Source: Rhizobiaceae bacterium
GTDB lineage: Bacteria > Pseudomonadota > Alphaproteobacteria > Rhizobiales > Rhizobiaceae
DNA length: 64,000 bases
NCBI GenBank assembly: GCA_905339215.1
Contig: CAJPFN010000028.1
Location: 1 to 64,000 of the forward strand
Direction: 5' to 3'
Below the pieces are notes generated by a model. The model saw only the letters and a program-made list of their open reading frames with translations, did no database searches and was not told the DNA's origin. The position numbers and the translations under genes are program-made. Shown piece by piece: positions 41,327 through 49,423 of the stretch. Positions within the stretch are counted from its first letter, which is position 1; each line of letters starts with the position of its first letter.

Positions 41327-42580
41327 TCACATTGACCAGAGAAGTGACAACGGTGCGGCCTGCAGCTTTTCACCAAACGGCGTCACCCGATCATGGTCAT
41401 GGAGTACGAGCCCGCGCACGAAACGGTTGCCCACCGCTTCCTGCAGCTGGCGAAGCCCGCGAAAATCCTGCGCCCGCACCGTTGCGCTGGCCTTTACCTC
41501 GATCCCGATGATCCTACCGCGACGATCTTCGATCACGACATCGACCTCGTCCTGGTCCTTGGTTCGGTAGTGCGAGAAGGAGACGCGTCGCTCCGACCAC
41601 GATGCGAGCTTGAGGAGTTCCGACACGACGAAGGTTTCGAGCAGGGCGCCGAAGCGCGTCCGATCCTGCTGCAGCGTTCCGTCCTCATCCTCGCGCAATG
41701 TCGCGAGTAGCCCGCTGTCGAGAAAGTGCAATTTCGGAGTCTTGATGAGGCGGCTCAGCCTGTTGCTCGACCACGGCGCCAAGGTCCGGACCAGGAAGAG
41801 ACGCTCGAGGATCGCCACATACTTCTGTGCGGTCACGCTCGACAGACCGAGCGCGGCGCCGAAACTGGAATGGTTGACGAGTTGACCTGCGTGCTCTGCC
41901 AGAACCGAGAGAAGCCGCGGCAAACGATCGAGCTGATCAATATTGGCGATGTCCCGGACGTCCCGATCGAGGATTTGGGTCATATAGTTTTCGAGCCACG
42001 CCGTGCGGCGCGCCTGGCTCGATCGCCGCAAGGCCTCCGGATATCCGCCGGCAAGGACGAGCGCGATGAGTTCGTCGCCGAGCACCATGTCGCCCGTAAC
42101 GGCCAGGTCTTCACCGCCGTAGAGGCGTTCCAGCAGACGTCCTGGCGTTGAGCGGATCTCCGACTGGGCAAACGGCAAGAGCGAGATCGTCGCCATCCTG
42201 CCGGCGAGGGAATCGGAGATCGCCGGCACTGTGGCAAGATTGGCTGATCCGGTCAGAAGAAACCGACCTGGAGCATCGTCGCGATCGACGCTCTCCTTGA
42301 TCGCCAGCATGAGTTCCGGCGCGCGCTGGACCTCGTCAATAACCGCGCGGTCGATGCCTCTGACGAAGCCCACGGGATCGGCGCGTGCAGCGCTTAGGGC
42401 GCCGGCATCGTCGAGAGTGATATACGGTCGGGCCGTTCCGGAGAATTGCCTGGCCAAGGTTGATTTTCCAGCCTGACGCGGGCCGATGATCAGGACAGCG
42501 CGGGTATCTTCCAGCGCAGCCTCGACAAGCGGGCGGATTTTCCGGTCAATGATTTTGCGCGGCAATGTCGAGTCGGCCAT
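41327..42580 (-). CDS. AAA_14/DUF4143 ATPase
   Basis: 417-residue protein of the widespread AAA_14 plus DUF4143 type. Walker A is LIIGPRQAGKSTLARQF near residue 30, Walker B is RAVIDEVQRAPELML, and sensor sequence RFLLTGSAN follows. The C-terminal DUF4143 part has HYRTKDQDEVDVVIEDRRG and IGIEVKAS, a nuclease-like E/D-x-K pattern. Its cellular role is unknown, and such genes are common mobile-element cargo. ATG 42580 was chosen. It is divergent from two XRE regulators across a 157-base gap with repeats. Confidence 0.9.
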   Translation of the reverse strand: MADSTLPRKIIDRKIRPLVEAALEDTRAVLIIGPRQAGKSTLARQFSGTARPYITLDDAGALSAARADPVGFVRGIDRAVIDEVQRAPELMLAIKESVDRDDAPGRFLLTGSANLATVPAISDSLAGRMATISLLPFAQSEIRSTPGRLLERLYGGEDLAVTGDMVLGDELIALVLAGGYPEALRRSSQARRTAWLENYMTQILDRDVRDIANIDQLDRLPRLLSVLAEHAGQLVNHSSFGAALGLSSVTAQKYVAILERLFLVRTLAPWSSNRLSRLIKTPKLHFLDSGLLATLREDEDGTLQQDRTRFGALLETFVVSELLKLASWSERRVSFSHYRTKDQDEVDVVIEDRRGRIIGIEVKASATVRAQDFRGLRQLQEAVGNRFVRGLVLHDHDRVTPFGEKLQAAPLSLLWSM

Positions 42581-42681
42581 GCGTCCATCTTTAACGCATG
42601 TTCCGTCCGATTTAAAGCGATGTAGCGGCCGGTTCGTATCGAAGGTCCCGGGCGATGCGAGCACAGCCCGGTGGATTTCTC

Positions 42682-42718
42682 GTAAACACTCATTATACTG
42701 CGTCGCTGTTTACTGCGT
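42682..42718. promoter_or_regulatory. Candidate operator for the XRE regulators
   Basis: Two overlapping symmetries lie just upstream of the first XRE gene. One is an inverted pair GTAAAC (42682-42687) and GTTTAC (42708-42713). The other is a direct repeat TACTGCGT (42696-42703 and 42711-42718). The location between divergent genes fits autoregulation. Motif-based inference only. Confidence 0.4.
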
Positions 42719-42737
42719 GTTCTGGTCCGTCTCGGCT

Positions 42738-42992
42738 ATGAAGCTGAGGACGGTGGTAGCGCAAAACCTGCGGCGGATGCGCTACGGCAAAGGCATGTCG
42801 CAGGAGGAATTGGCCGCGCAAGCCGGCCTGTATCGAACCTATGTCGGTCATCTGGAGCGTGAAGTCCATTCTCCCACCGTCGACATGCTGGAGAAGTTGG
42901 CAGAGATCCTCGACGTTGCCCCGACCGACTTCTTCATCGATCCCCCGCCACCCATCCCGGATCGTCCCGCACGGAAACGAAAGCGGTCGTGA
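42738..42992 (+). CDS. XRE-family HTH regulator, 84 residues
   Basis: Small Cro/CI-type DNA-binding protein. The HTH spans residues 8-60 (LRRMRYGKGMSQEELAAQAG, then YRTYVGHLEREVHSPTVDML), followed by a proline/arginine-rich tail (PPPPIPDRPARKRKR). ATG 42738 was chosen; the frame upstream overlaps the ATPase promoter. The next XRE gene follows after 4 bases, so the two are probably co-expressed and perhaps autoregulated through the repeats upstream. Confidence 0.85.
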   Translation: MKLRTVVAQNLRRMRYGKGMSQEELAAQAGLYRTYVGHLEREVHSPTVDMLEKLAEILDVAPTDFFIDPPPPIPDRPARKRKRS

Positions 42993-42996
42993 TCCA

Positions 42997-43335
42997 GTGG
43001 ATGTCGTCATCGGGCGTCGTCTGCGCGCCCGACGTCAGTCGCAGGGCATGAGCCAGCGGAAGCTCGGAGAACTCCTCGGCGTCAGCTTTCAGCAGATTCA
43101 AAAATATGAGCACGGGACGAACCGGATTGCCGTGACGATATTGGTGCACGCTGCCGACGCACTGAACGCACCGATGTCTTTCTTCTTCGAGGGTGTCGGC
43201 CCTCAGATCGACGAGCCCGAGCAACCGATGCTCCATGGAAGTCACTTCGTGGTTGCGCAGGCGTTGGCAAAGATCGAGGATCGCAAGGTCCGCGCAGCGT
43301 TCCGAACCCTCATTCGGGCGCTGGCAAAGGAGTGA
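42997..43335 (+). CDS. XRE-family HTH regulator, 112 residues
   Basis: Cro/CI-type regulator with HTH at residues 5-58 (RRLRARRQSQGMSQRKLGEL, LGVSFQQIQKYEHGTNRI) and a C-terminal part FFFEGVG with a helical end typical of rhizobial XRE proteins. I start it at GTG 42997, just after the previous stop; an ATG at 43048 would cut into the HTH. It may control conjugation or the neighbouring genes; the target is unknown. Confidence 0.87.
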   Translation: MDVVIGRRLRARRQSQGMSQRKLGELLGVSFQQIQKYEHGTNRIAVTILVHAADALNAPMSFFFEGVGPQIDEPEQPMLHGSHFVVAQALAKIEDRKVRAAFRTLIRALAKE

Positions 43336-43366
43336 CGATCAGGCGGAAGCCTTCGAAAACTTCCGG

Positions 43367-43621
43367 CTATTGCGAGATTGCCCAGCCTGATGAGTCGATC
43401 GTGACGACGTCGCTTGCTGCGTAGCGATCATTGCTGAGAGCCATGCGATGCACGCTTTTTCCGTGCTCGATCTTCTGCCAGTAACCAGCGCGAGGGCGTA
43501 CCGCGTCCACGCCGTCACAAGCCCTGGCGATGTGCTGATCGCGAACGCCGGACTGTCGGGCAATTTCGGTCATGGGCATCGACCAGACCAGATCGTGCAA
43601 TTGCTCACGGGTCACTTTCAT
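43367..43621 (-). CDS. Small HTH-like protein (LVWSxPMT type)
   Basis: 84 residues beginning MKVTREQLHDLVWSMPMTEI, then ARQSGVRDQHIARACDG and RPRAGYWQKIEHGKS. This matches the N-terminal domain seen in many longer proteobacterial proteins of unknown function (pattern REELY.LVWS.PMT..A...G.SD..L.K.C, followed by PR.GYWAK). Here only that domain is present. It probably binds DNA. It is transcribed after the small membrane protein gene downstream of the relaxase. Confidence 0.6.
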   Translation of the reverse strand: MKVTREQLHDLVWSMPMTEIARQSGVRDQHIARACDGVDAVRPRAGYWQKIEHGKSVHRMALSNDRYAASDVVTIDSSGWAISQ

Positions 43622-43638
43622 TGATTGTCGTGCCACTC

Positions 43639-43854
43639 CTAACCCAACACAAACTCTCTGATGGGAGCCACCCAACGAACGGCGGCCTGGTAGAAATCGA
43701 CAATCCACGCTTCGACCGCACCAAGCTGGGGCCTAAAATAAACGAGCGGGGCCACGATCGCGAACGCCAGAATCGCGATGGAGACGAACCCGTCCGGCCG
43801 ATCTTCCGAGCCTTCCGGTGGCGGAAGCTGATTGTTGCGCCAGTCGTTCTTCAT
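43639..43854 (-). CDS. Small single-span membrane protein
   Basis: 71 residues with one hydrophobic segment (GFVSIAILAFAIVAPLVYF). It starts at ATG 43854 behind AGGAG and only 9 bases after the relaxase stop, so it belongs to the mobC-relaxase transcription unit. I do not recognise the family. Position suggests a role in DNA transfer at the membrane, which is inference. Confidence 0.6.
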   Translation of the reverse strand: MKNDWRNNQLPPPEGSEDRPDGFVSIAILAFAIVAPLVYFRPQLGAVEAWIVDFYQAAVRWVAPIREFVLG

Positions 43855-43863
43855 GACCAACTC

Positions 43864-46350
43864 CTACCTTTCGCGATCGTCGCGATCGCGGTCCTGTCGC
43901 TCCTCGAGCTCCAGCTCGATCTGACGAAGACGCTGCACATGCTGCTGCGGCGGATCCGATCTGGCAAGCTCCGCGTCGAGAGGCGGCTTCCTTTCGGCCG
44001 AACGATCATCGGGATGCCTCGCTCGTTGCTCGGACGGCATCGACGTCTGCTGTTCGAGGATCTGGTCATCGTGCTCTGGCGTGGAACGCCCCTCCCGACC
44101 CGGATCGCGATGTTGCTCGGCTTCGGCAGCACCCTGGAAACCACCGAGCGCGCCATCGGTCAAATGGTTTGCGCCGGCGTCGATTGAAGCAGCTCTCTGA
44201 TCGCTGTCCTGGCCTCTGTCGCTTCGCGCCTGCTCGGCGCGAGACATCTCGATCTGATGGATCATACGCTGCAGCTCCTGATCCGATTTCGCGGCTTTGC
44301 GCATATATTGGTTGTCACCGTCGATCGCCAATTCAGCCGCCCGGTTGATTTCCCGTTCGAGGCCTGCCCGATAGCTCGCCGTGTAGGATTGGGGCAGCTC
44401 ACCTGCCTCGATCCGCTCAAGCCCCTCGCGATAGTGGTTGACCTGAACGAGAACCTCGTTCGCTGTTTCGACCGTCTCCAGTCCGAACCGCGCCACGGCT
44501 GCATCCCACTCAGCATTGGGATCCTCAAACCGATTGTCGCGCGAGCCGCGCAATTCCTGCCCACCCTCGCGGTCAACGTGGCGTTCGGTGAGATCGAGAT
44601 ATTCCCTGCGGATGTCGACCACTTCCCGCGCCGCCGCGGCGATCTCGTCGAAGTCACCACGATCCGCTTCATCGAGCGTCTGCTCTACAGACGCAAGGAC
44701 AGCCTCTACACGGGTTTCGTAGGCCTCGAACTCGGGACGCGTCATCTCTCGCATCTGTCCATCCTCACCGTTCACGAACTCCGTCAACTCTATCATATTG
44801 GTTCTGTTTTTGACAGGTTCGTTTGCACTGTCTACGAAAACACGCTCATTTTGAGTGTTCTCTGCAGGTCCTTCCAGACGATCGCGCTGACGCATTGCAA
44901 ATGCGCCTTCGCGCGAGCTGCCAGCCTCATTGGCAAGATCACTCCAGGCCTCGGCCGCTCTTGCCGCGTACTGCCGGCTACGGTCGGTGGTGGCGAGGTT
45001 GATGTCGTTCGCGCGCTTGGACCGATAGCGGCTATTCGCGGCGGAGCTGGTCCCTTCATGCTCGGTCCGGCCGCGATAGCTGACAGGCCGCACCTGGTTG
45101 CGCGTATACGCCGGGGCGCTGGCAAACTCGCGACGATCGGTCAGCTCCATGTCGATGCCCTGCTCGCGCGCCTTCTCGGCCATCACGGAACGCCATTCCC
45201 GAAACATCTGCGGGCTGGTGACGATCCTTTCTCCGCTCTCCGAGCGCATGGTGACGATCGCGTGGGCATGAATGTGTGGCCGCTTGCCGCCCTCGGCCGC
45301 TTCCTTGGGATCGAGCGCCGGATCGTGGACGGCAAATATGTAACGATGCCCGGCGAACTGTTCGCCGAGGAACTCGCGCACCGCAGCTTCGAAGGCCGGC
45401 CCATCCGTGCCGGCCCGTGCCGAGACGATCAGGTGCATGACGTCCCTGCCCTTGCGGCTGTGCAATTCCTTGCGCCATTCCTTCTGTACGAGATCGCCGG
45501 CCTGCGTGGCGTCTGCAATCAACCGCCCGGTGTCGTCGCGAACCTCGCCTTCCGTACCGGCGACCAGTTCGCGCACACGCGCCGTGCCCCATTCCACCCC
45601 ATTGCCGTAGCCATGGAAGCGGAACCGGGCCTCGACATCCCGACCGGCATCGGAATCGTCAAATCGCTGCTGGACGATCCCGGCGGCCTTCCGGTCGCCG
45701 GTCAGTCGCTCCCCGCTTCCATCGCGCAGCACGACAACACCAGAGACATAGAGCTCGCCCGAAGATCGCTGCCGCGCGGTGCAGACGAACCGCCGATCAC
45801 CAAATCCCGCGCGCAGGATTTCGCGCAGCTGGTCGTCCTGGTCGACGTCATCGCGCAACGATGCCGTATCGATCGAAACATGGAATACGCCCAGATCCCG
45901 GCTGGCGGTGCGATTGTCGAAGAGATGCTCCCACTCCGCCCGCTGTTCGGAGAGTGCGTCCCTGCCGAGCACACGCTCGCCGCGCTCATTTTCGACCGCG
46001 AGGTCCCCTCCCCGCGACGTATAGCTCATCATCGCGCCGGCGCGCGCGCCTCCACCATAGGAGGCAAGCTTGACCACGGCTGGTTGACTGCCGCACGCAA
46101 GCGCGCCAAAGCGCGTCCGCATCGAGCGTCCCGCCGCTCCCGAGCCATCACGCGACCACCTCGCGCCGTTTCCGCCCTGCCGCCGCGCGCGGCCGAAGCC
46201 GCCCAGCCCCTCATCGCCGATCCGCGCCACCCCTCCCCTTCGCGGCTCCTCCCAGTCGCTCTTGTGGGACTGGCCGAGTTGCATTTCATGCATCAGCATG
46301 GCGCGGCGGCGCTCCCACTCCCGTTCGAAGGCGCCCGGAAAGAACTCCAT
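43864..46350 (-). CDS. Conjugative relaxase (RlxS/MOBP-like)
   Basis: 828-residue relaxase. The N-terminal part has VVKLASYGGGARAGAMMSY, whose Tyr98 and Tyr110 are candidates for the nicking tyrosine. The three-histidine metal motif is KRPHIHAHAIVTM near residue 360. The C-terminal third is charged and repetitive (EVV.IRREYLDLTERH; a Glu/Arg/Gln-rich tail) and looks coiled-coil or disordered. It nicks oriT and pilots the strand to VirD4. Its start overlaps the mobC stop (TGATG). The pattern resembles rhizobial symbiosis-island relaxases. Confidence 0.88.
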   Translation of the reverse strand: MEFFPGAFEREWERRRAMLMHEMQLGQSHKSDWEEPRRGGVARIGDEGLGGFGRARRQGGNGARWSRDGSGAAGRSMRTRFGALACGSQPAVVKLASYGGGARAGAMMSYTSRGGDLAVENERGERVLGRDALSEQRAEWEHLFDNRTASRDLGVFHVSIDTASLRDDVDQDDQLREILRAGFGDRRFVCTARQRSSGELYVSGVVVLRDGSGERLTGDRKAAGIVQQRFDDSDAGRDVEARFRFHGYGNGVEWGTARVRELVAGTEGEVRDDTGRLIADATQAGDLVQKEWRKELHSRKGRDVMHLIVSARAGTDGPAFEAAVREFLGEQFAGHRYIFAVHDPALDPKEAAEGGKRPHIHAHAIVTMRSESGERIVTSPQMFREWRSVMAEKAREQGIDMELTDRREFASAPAYTRNQVRPVSYRGRTEHEGTSSAANSRYRSKRANDINLATTDRSRQYAARAAEAWSDLANEAGSSREGAFAMRQRDRLEGPAENTQNERVFVDSANEPVKNRTNMIELTEFVNGEDGQMREMTRPEFEAYETRVEAVLASVEQTLDEADRGDFDEIAAAAREVVDIRREYLDLTERHVDREGGQELRGSRDNRFEDPNAEWDAAVARFGLETVETANEVLVQVNHYREGLERIEAGELPQSYTASYRAGLEREINRAAELAIDGDNQYMRKAAKSDQELQRMIHQIEMSRAEQARSDRGQDSDQRAASIDAGANHLTDGALGGFQGAAEAEQHRDPGREGRSTPEHDDQILEQQTSMPSEQRARHPDDRSAERKPPLDAELARSDPPQQHVQRLRQIELELEERQDRDRDDRER

Positions 46351-46757
46351 CAGCCGCCCTCTCCGCGCCGCGTCGACGCCGAGCGCCGTGTCATCCCTGC
46401 CAGCTCGGATGCGAGCGCTGTCGCAACGCTGTGCGCATCCTTGATGCTGCTCGCGACATCATTGCCGACAGGCATCCTGCCGGTGTTGATGGCGCGCGCG
46501 ATCTGATTGAGGTTGCCGCCGATCGCACGCATGCCGTCGGCAAGCAGGCTTAGCACCAGCCTATCGCCTTCCTCGAGGAACGGTCGCACCCCGGCGCCCT
46601 CCATCGACAACGACCGGACAAAGCCGGAAACGGTCATCCCCGCTGCACGGGCGGCTGCCTCCAGCGCATCGAATTCGGCTGGTGAGAAGCGGATATGCGC
46701 CACCTTCTCCTTCCGGCTCGACACTTCCGAGATGCTGCGAGCCATCGACGAAGACAC
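46350..46757 (-). CDS. mobC: Relaxosome accessory protein MobC
   Basis: 135 residues. A ribbon-helix-helix N-terminus (HIRFSPAEFDALEAAARAAG, TVSGFVRSLSMEG) is followed by the MobC signature GGNLNQIARAINTGR. It binds near oriT and helps the relaxase. The start may be ATG 46757 or the one at 46745. The oriT candidate is directly upstream. Confidence 0.88.
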   Translation of the reverse strand: MSSSMARSISEVSSRKEKVAHIRFSPAEFDALEAAARAAGMTVSGFVRSLSMEGAGVRPFLEEGDRLVLSLLADGMRAIGGNLNQIARAINTGRMPVGNDVASSIKDAHSVATALASELAGMTRRSASTRRGEGG

Positions 46758-47017
46758 CTTGGAACGTGGTGGTCGCGGCCGCAGGCCGCGGATCGAGGGC
46801 CTGTCCCTCGATCGTCAGGAAAATGTATCACATTTTTCCGTATCCTGCCAACACTACTGATAGAGATTTATCCTATTTATGTTCCAAGGAGCCATATTTC
46901 CATATCAATATAATTGTGTTTTACCATCTTCGTGTGTTCCTATATCGATGTGAGTCCACGTCAACACGAGTATGGATTCATGTGTGAGTAGAAACACATT
47001 TTTGTGGAGCTAAGCCG
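46758..47017. other. AT-rich divergent region, candidate oriT
   Basis: 260 bases between mobC (minus) and the parA-like gene (plus), markedly more AT-rich than the surroundings from about 46815 to 47010. It contains a perfect inverted repeat AAAATGT-ATC-ACATTTT (46820-46836) and a small hairpin CACATTTTTGTG (about 46992-47003). Position beside mobC and relaxase, base composition and repeats fit an origin of transfer plus divergent promoters. A nic site was not identified. Confidence 0.5.
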
Positions 47018-47719
47018 ATGACCGTCGTGATCGCCGCCCTCAACGGCAAGGGGGGCGCGGGCAAGACGACCGCGCTGATGAATATCGCGGGCGAATATGC
47101 CCTGCGCGGCGGACGGGTCGCCATGATCGACATGGACGCCCGCAACAACCTGATGAAGTGGTGGACGGATTGTCAGGAAAAGGATGCACAGCCCGAAGGC
47201 ATCGAGGTCTACAGCCACAAGACTGCACGGGGGCTGGAACGCTGGATGGCCGACAACACCAGTGCGTTCGATCACGTGCTGATCGACACGCCCGGCGAGG
47301 ACACATCAATCGTCGACCCGGTGATCGCCTTTGCCGACTTGGTGATCTCGCCGATCCAGCCGTCCAAGCGCGAAGTGCTCGGCGCCATCGACAGTTTCGA
47401 GAATGTACTGAGGGTCAACGAGGCGCTGGGAAAAACCTGCCGGCATGGCGTGCTGCGGACCCGGATCACGGTGACAGTCCGGCACACCGAACTTTACCGG
47501 AAGATCAGACCGATCATCGAGGATACGGTTGGGACCTACCTGTTCCGCACCGAGGTGTTCGAGCGCAATGTCTACAAGGACATCCACAACGGCATCGGCA
47601 CGCTTCAGATGCAGGAGGTGACCGACGCGATCGCCAAAGCGCGGCGGGAAACGCAGGCGCTGGTTGCGGAAGTCGACGAACTGCTCGCGAACGAGGCAGC
47701 GGCGGGACGCGCGGCATGA
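47018..47719 (+). CDS. ParA/VirC1-like ATPase
   Basis: 233-residue deviant-Walker ATPase: LNGKGGAGKTTALMNIA at the N-terminus, then VAMIDMDARNNLMKWW and HVLIDTPGEDTS. It is close in layout to VirC1, which recruits the relaxosome to the coupling protein at the pole, and also to plasmid ParA. Placement beside the oriT candidate and mobC, with an RHH partner, favours a role in DNA processing or element stabilisation. The stop overlaps the next gene by 4 bases. Confidence 0.88.
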   Translation: MTVVIAALNGKGGAGKTTALMNIAGEYALRGGRVAMIDMDARNNLMKWWTDCQEKDAQPEGIEVYSHKTARGLERWMADNTSAFDHVLIDTPGEDTSIVDPVIAFADLVISPIQPSKREVLGAIDSFENVLRVNEALGKTCRHGVLRTRITVTVRHTELYRKIRPIIEDTVGTYLFRTEVFERNVYKDIHNGIGTLQMQEVTDAIAKARRETQALVAEVDELLANEAAAGRAA

Positions 47720-48072
47720 GCGGGAAGGAAAGCCTGTCGCTGGACGAATTCGCGACCGCGCCGCGCCGCCAGCGTTCACCGGCAACTCCGGCTCCGGATC
47801 GCGCTCCGGACGAAAGCCTCGCTGCGCCGCAGAGTGCGCCGGCACCGGCAGCGACAGAGGAAACGGCGAAAGGCCCGGTATCGGGCGAGGCGAGCAAGGC
47901 GCTGCGGCAAATGAAACGGGAGCGGATGAAGGGCGCAAGCCACTTCGTGAACGTCAATCTGGATCGCGAAACGAAGCGGCGGCTGAAGCTGGCCTCCTTC
48001 AACATGGAGACATCCATGCAGCACCTTATGGAGAAGGCCATCCGGCAATATCTGGACGCCAATGGATTCTGA
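47716..48072 (+). CDS. Ribbon-helix-helix partner of the ParA-like protein (VirC2/ParG-like)
   Basis: 118 residues. The first 65 are low-complexity Ala/Pro-rich (APRRQRSPATPAPDRAPDES). The last 50 are an RHH-like domain, HFVNVNLDRETKRRLKLASF then QHLMEKAIRQYLDANG. The tandem with a ParA/VirC1-like gene is the standard arrangement for a DNA-binding adaptor. The DNA target may be repeats in the upstream AT-rich region. Confidence 0.75.
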   Translation: MSGKESLSLDEFATAPRRQRSPATPAPDRAPDESLAAPQSAPAPAATEETAKGPVSGEASKALRQMKRERMKGASHFVNVNLDRETKRRLKLASFNMETSMQHLMEKAIRQYLDANGF

Positions 48073-48148
48073 AAGAACGCTCGCCCCGCCTGGGCTACGC
48101 CGAGAGTCGAGTTGAAGTCTCGTCCGAATCCCTGCTAGAAACACCGTC

Positions 48149-48184
48149 GTTTTGGCTCAATTTTTTGGGGTTTGAAACCAAAAC
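48149..48184. promoter_or_regulatory. Candidate operator upstream of the third XRE gene
   Basis: Nested symmetry: GTTTTGG (48149-48155) against CCAAAAC (48178-48184), with the perfect palindrome GGTTTGAAACC at 48169-48179 inside. It lies about 60 bases before the regulator start in a locally AT-rich stretch, typical of an autoregulatory site. Confidence 0.45.
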
Positions 48185-48244
48185 AGGGATTTATCCGTCT
48201 CTTTTGGCGGGTTGGGGCAGCAAGCGATACAAGCGAGCCAGGCG

Positions 48245-48748
48245 ATGGCCATCAAGGATGTACAGGCTTACATCGACAGGCATGGGCTTGTCGAAACGGA
48301 GGATTCCGAGGTCGACAAGCCGATCTGGCGCAAGCCGGGATTTGGCGGCGTTCGCGGTCTTCTCGAATTCGAGGAGGAGTTGAGCCGGTTCCTGCGCGAG
48401 CGACGGGATGCGCTGAACCTGAACCGAGAGCAGGTCGGCATGATGGTCGGCCTGCATCACGAAATTTACGCCCGGCATGAGCGGGCCGGGGCCAAGCTCA
48501 GGGTAGCGCGGCTTCTGCATCTGGCCGAACTGCTCGATTTCTCGCCGATCGAAGCGATTTACGCGGCTGCTCCGCAGTTCTTTGGCGAGAGCGAGCAGGA
48601 GGCGGAAACCAGGTACAAGCTCGTTATGCGCATGCTGGACCTGCCGGCGGCGACTGCACAGAACCTGCTCAGGCTGGTCGAGGAACTGTCGCCCGACACC
48701 GGAGCTCCGAACGCGGCGAAGCCGTCGGACGCGAAGCGTCGGGGCTGA
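48245..48748 (+). CDS. XRE-like regulator, 167 residues
   Basis: Regulator with a central Cro/CI-type HTH (FLRERRDALNLNREQVGMMV, GLHHEIYARHERAGAKLRVA, LLHLAELLDFSPIEAIYAA). It is flanked by an N-terminal PIWRKPGFGGVRGLLEFE block and a C-terminal helical region (VMRMLDLPAATAQNLLRLVE). ATG 48245 was chosen; TTG 48212 is possible. It stands alone after the parA-like operon, with a palindromic site upstream. Its target genes are unknown. Confidence 0.75.
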   Translation: MAIKDVQAYIDRHGLVETEDSEVDKPIWRKPGFGGVRGLLEFEEELSRFLRERRDALNLNREQVGMMVGLHHEIYARHERAGAKLRVARLLHLAELLDFSPIEAIYAAAPQFFGESEQEAETRYKLVMRMLDLPAATAQNLLRLVEELSPDTGAPNAAKPSDAKRRG

Positions 48749-48832
48749 CGGGACGTAGAACGCGAAACAGAAGCAGTCGACTAAAAGGCGCGCGCCGACA
48801 CGTCATGCCGTCGTCCGGTTTGGAGAAAAGAT

Positions 48833-48864
48833 AAGATCGAGGCGGTTTGCACCGCCTCGATCTT
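48833..48864 (-). terminator. Hairpin terminator after the 48870 gene
   Basis: Perfect 14-bp stem AAGATCGAGGCGGT / ACCGCCTCGATCTT around loop TTGC, 5 bases after the stop at 48870. A T-rich stretch (ATCTTTTCTCC on the minus strand) follows on the minus-strand side. Confidence 0.85.
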
Positions 48865-48869
48865 TGGCC

Positions 48870-49423
48870 TCAGGGTCGGCCGGGTATGGCGAAAACCTCG
48901 TCCGGATCGGCCCCGGTGCTTTCCCACCACGCCGCCTCGGCTTCGGCCTCGCTGTAGTAGACATTGTCGGCGCTGAACCGCACGCCGCTGATGTCTTCGA
49001 TCTCGGCAACGATAGCCGCGAGACCGCAGAGCTCGTCGGCCGGGACCGGTACCGCGATCGGGACCTCCCCGTCGCGATGATGCCATTCCCCGGTGTTGAA
49101 ATCGAAATACTCGCTCGTGAAATCGTCGACCCGATAATCGTCGAGAAGTGCGATCGCTCGAGGAGCCACGTCTCATACCAGGCGGTCTGGTAGTGATGCA
49201 GATCGAAGAATGCATCCTCATGATCCGCCGTTCCGCATGCTGCGACAAGCGCCCGGTCAGCGGCGAGGATTTTGCGCTGCGCTTCGATCATCTCGGCGAG
49301 CTTTGCCGCCAGCCTGTCGTGCACAGTGCGCGCGAGATCGCTGTCGCAGCCGAGACGATTGGCAAGGACGTGAACCCGCAGACCCGAAAGCTGCGCGACA
49401 AGCATGAGATTGTTGTGTGCCAT
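48870..49423 (-). pseudogene. Conserved island gene broken by a frameshift near 49170
   Basis: The 5' part starts at ATG 49423 behind AAGGAG: MAHNNLMLVAQLSGLRVHVL, then LARTVHDRLAAKLAEMIEAQ and DLHHYQTAWYETWLLERS. At about 49165-49170 this frame turns into Ser/Arg-rich out-of-frame sequence. The neighbouring frame takes over as APRAIALLDDYRVDDFTSEY and FDFNTGEWHHRDGEVPIAVP to the stop at 48870. One indel would restore a protein of about 185 residues. A GTG at 49169 could start the second part alone, but no ribosome site supports it. The function is unknown. Confidence 0.7.

Noticed and set aside
41104-41376. 90-residue minus-strand frame
   Set aside because: Cysteine-rich without recognisable pattern, overlaps the ATPase 3' end, and has no ribosome site.
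43621-44187. 188-residue plus-strand frame
   Set aside because: Antisense to the relaxase C-terminus and to the small membrane protein gene.
44257-46506. 749-residue plus-strand frame
   Set aside because: Antisense of the relaxase gene; the minus strand has the HIHAHA motif, overlapping mobC and a proper start.
49150-49180. Programmed ribosomal frameshift
   Set aside because: No slippery heptamer or following structure is obvious at the join; a simple indel is more likely.
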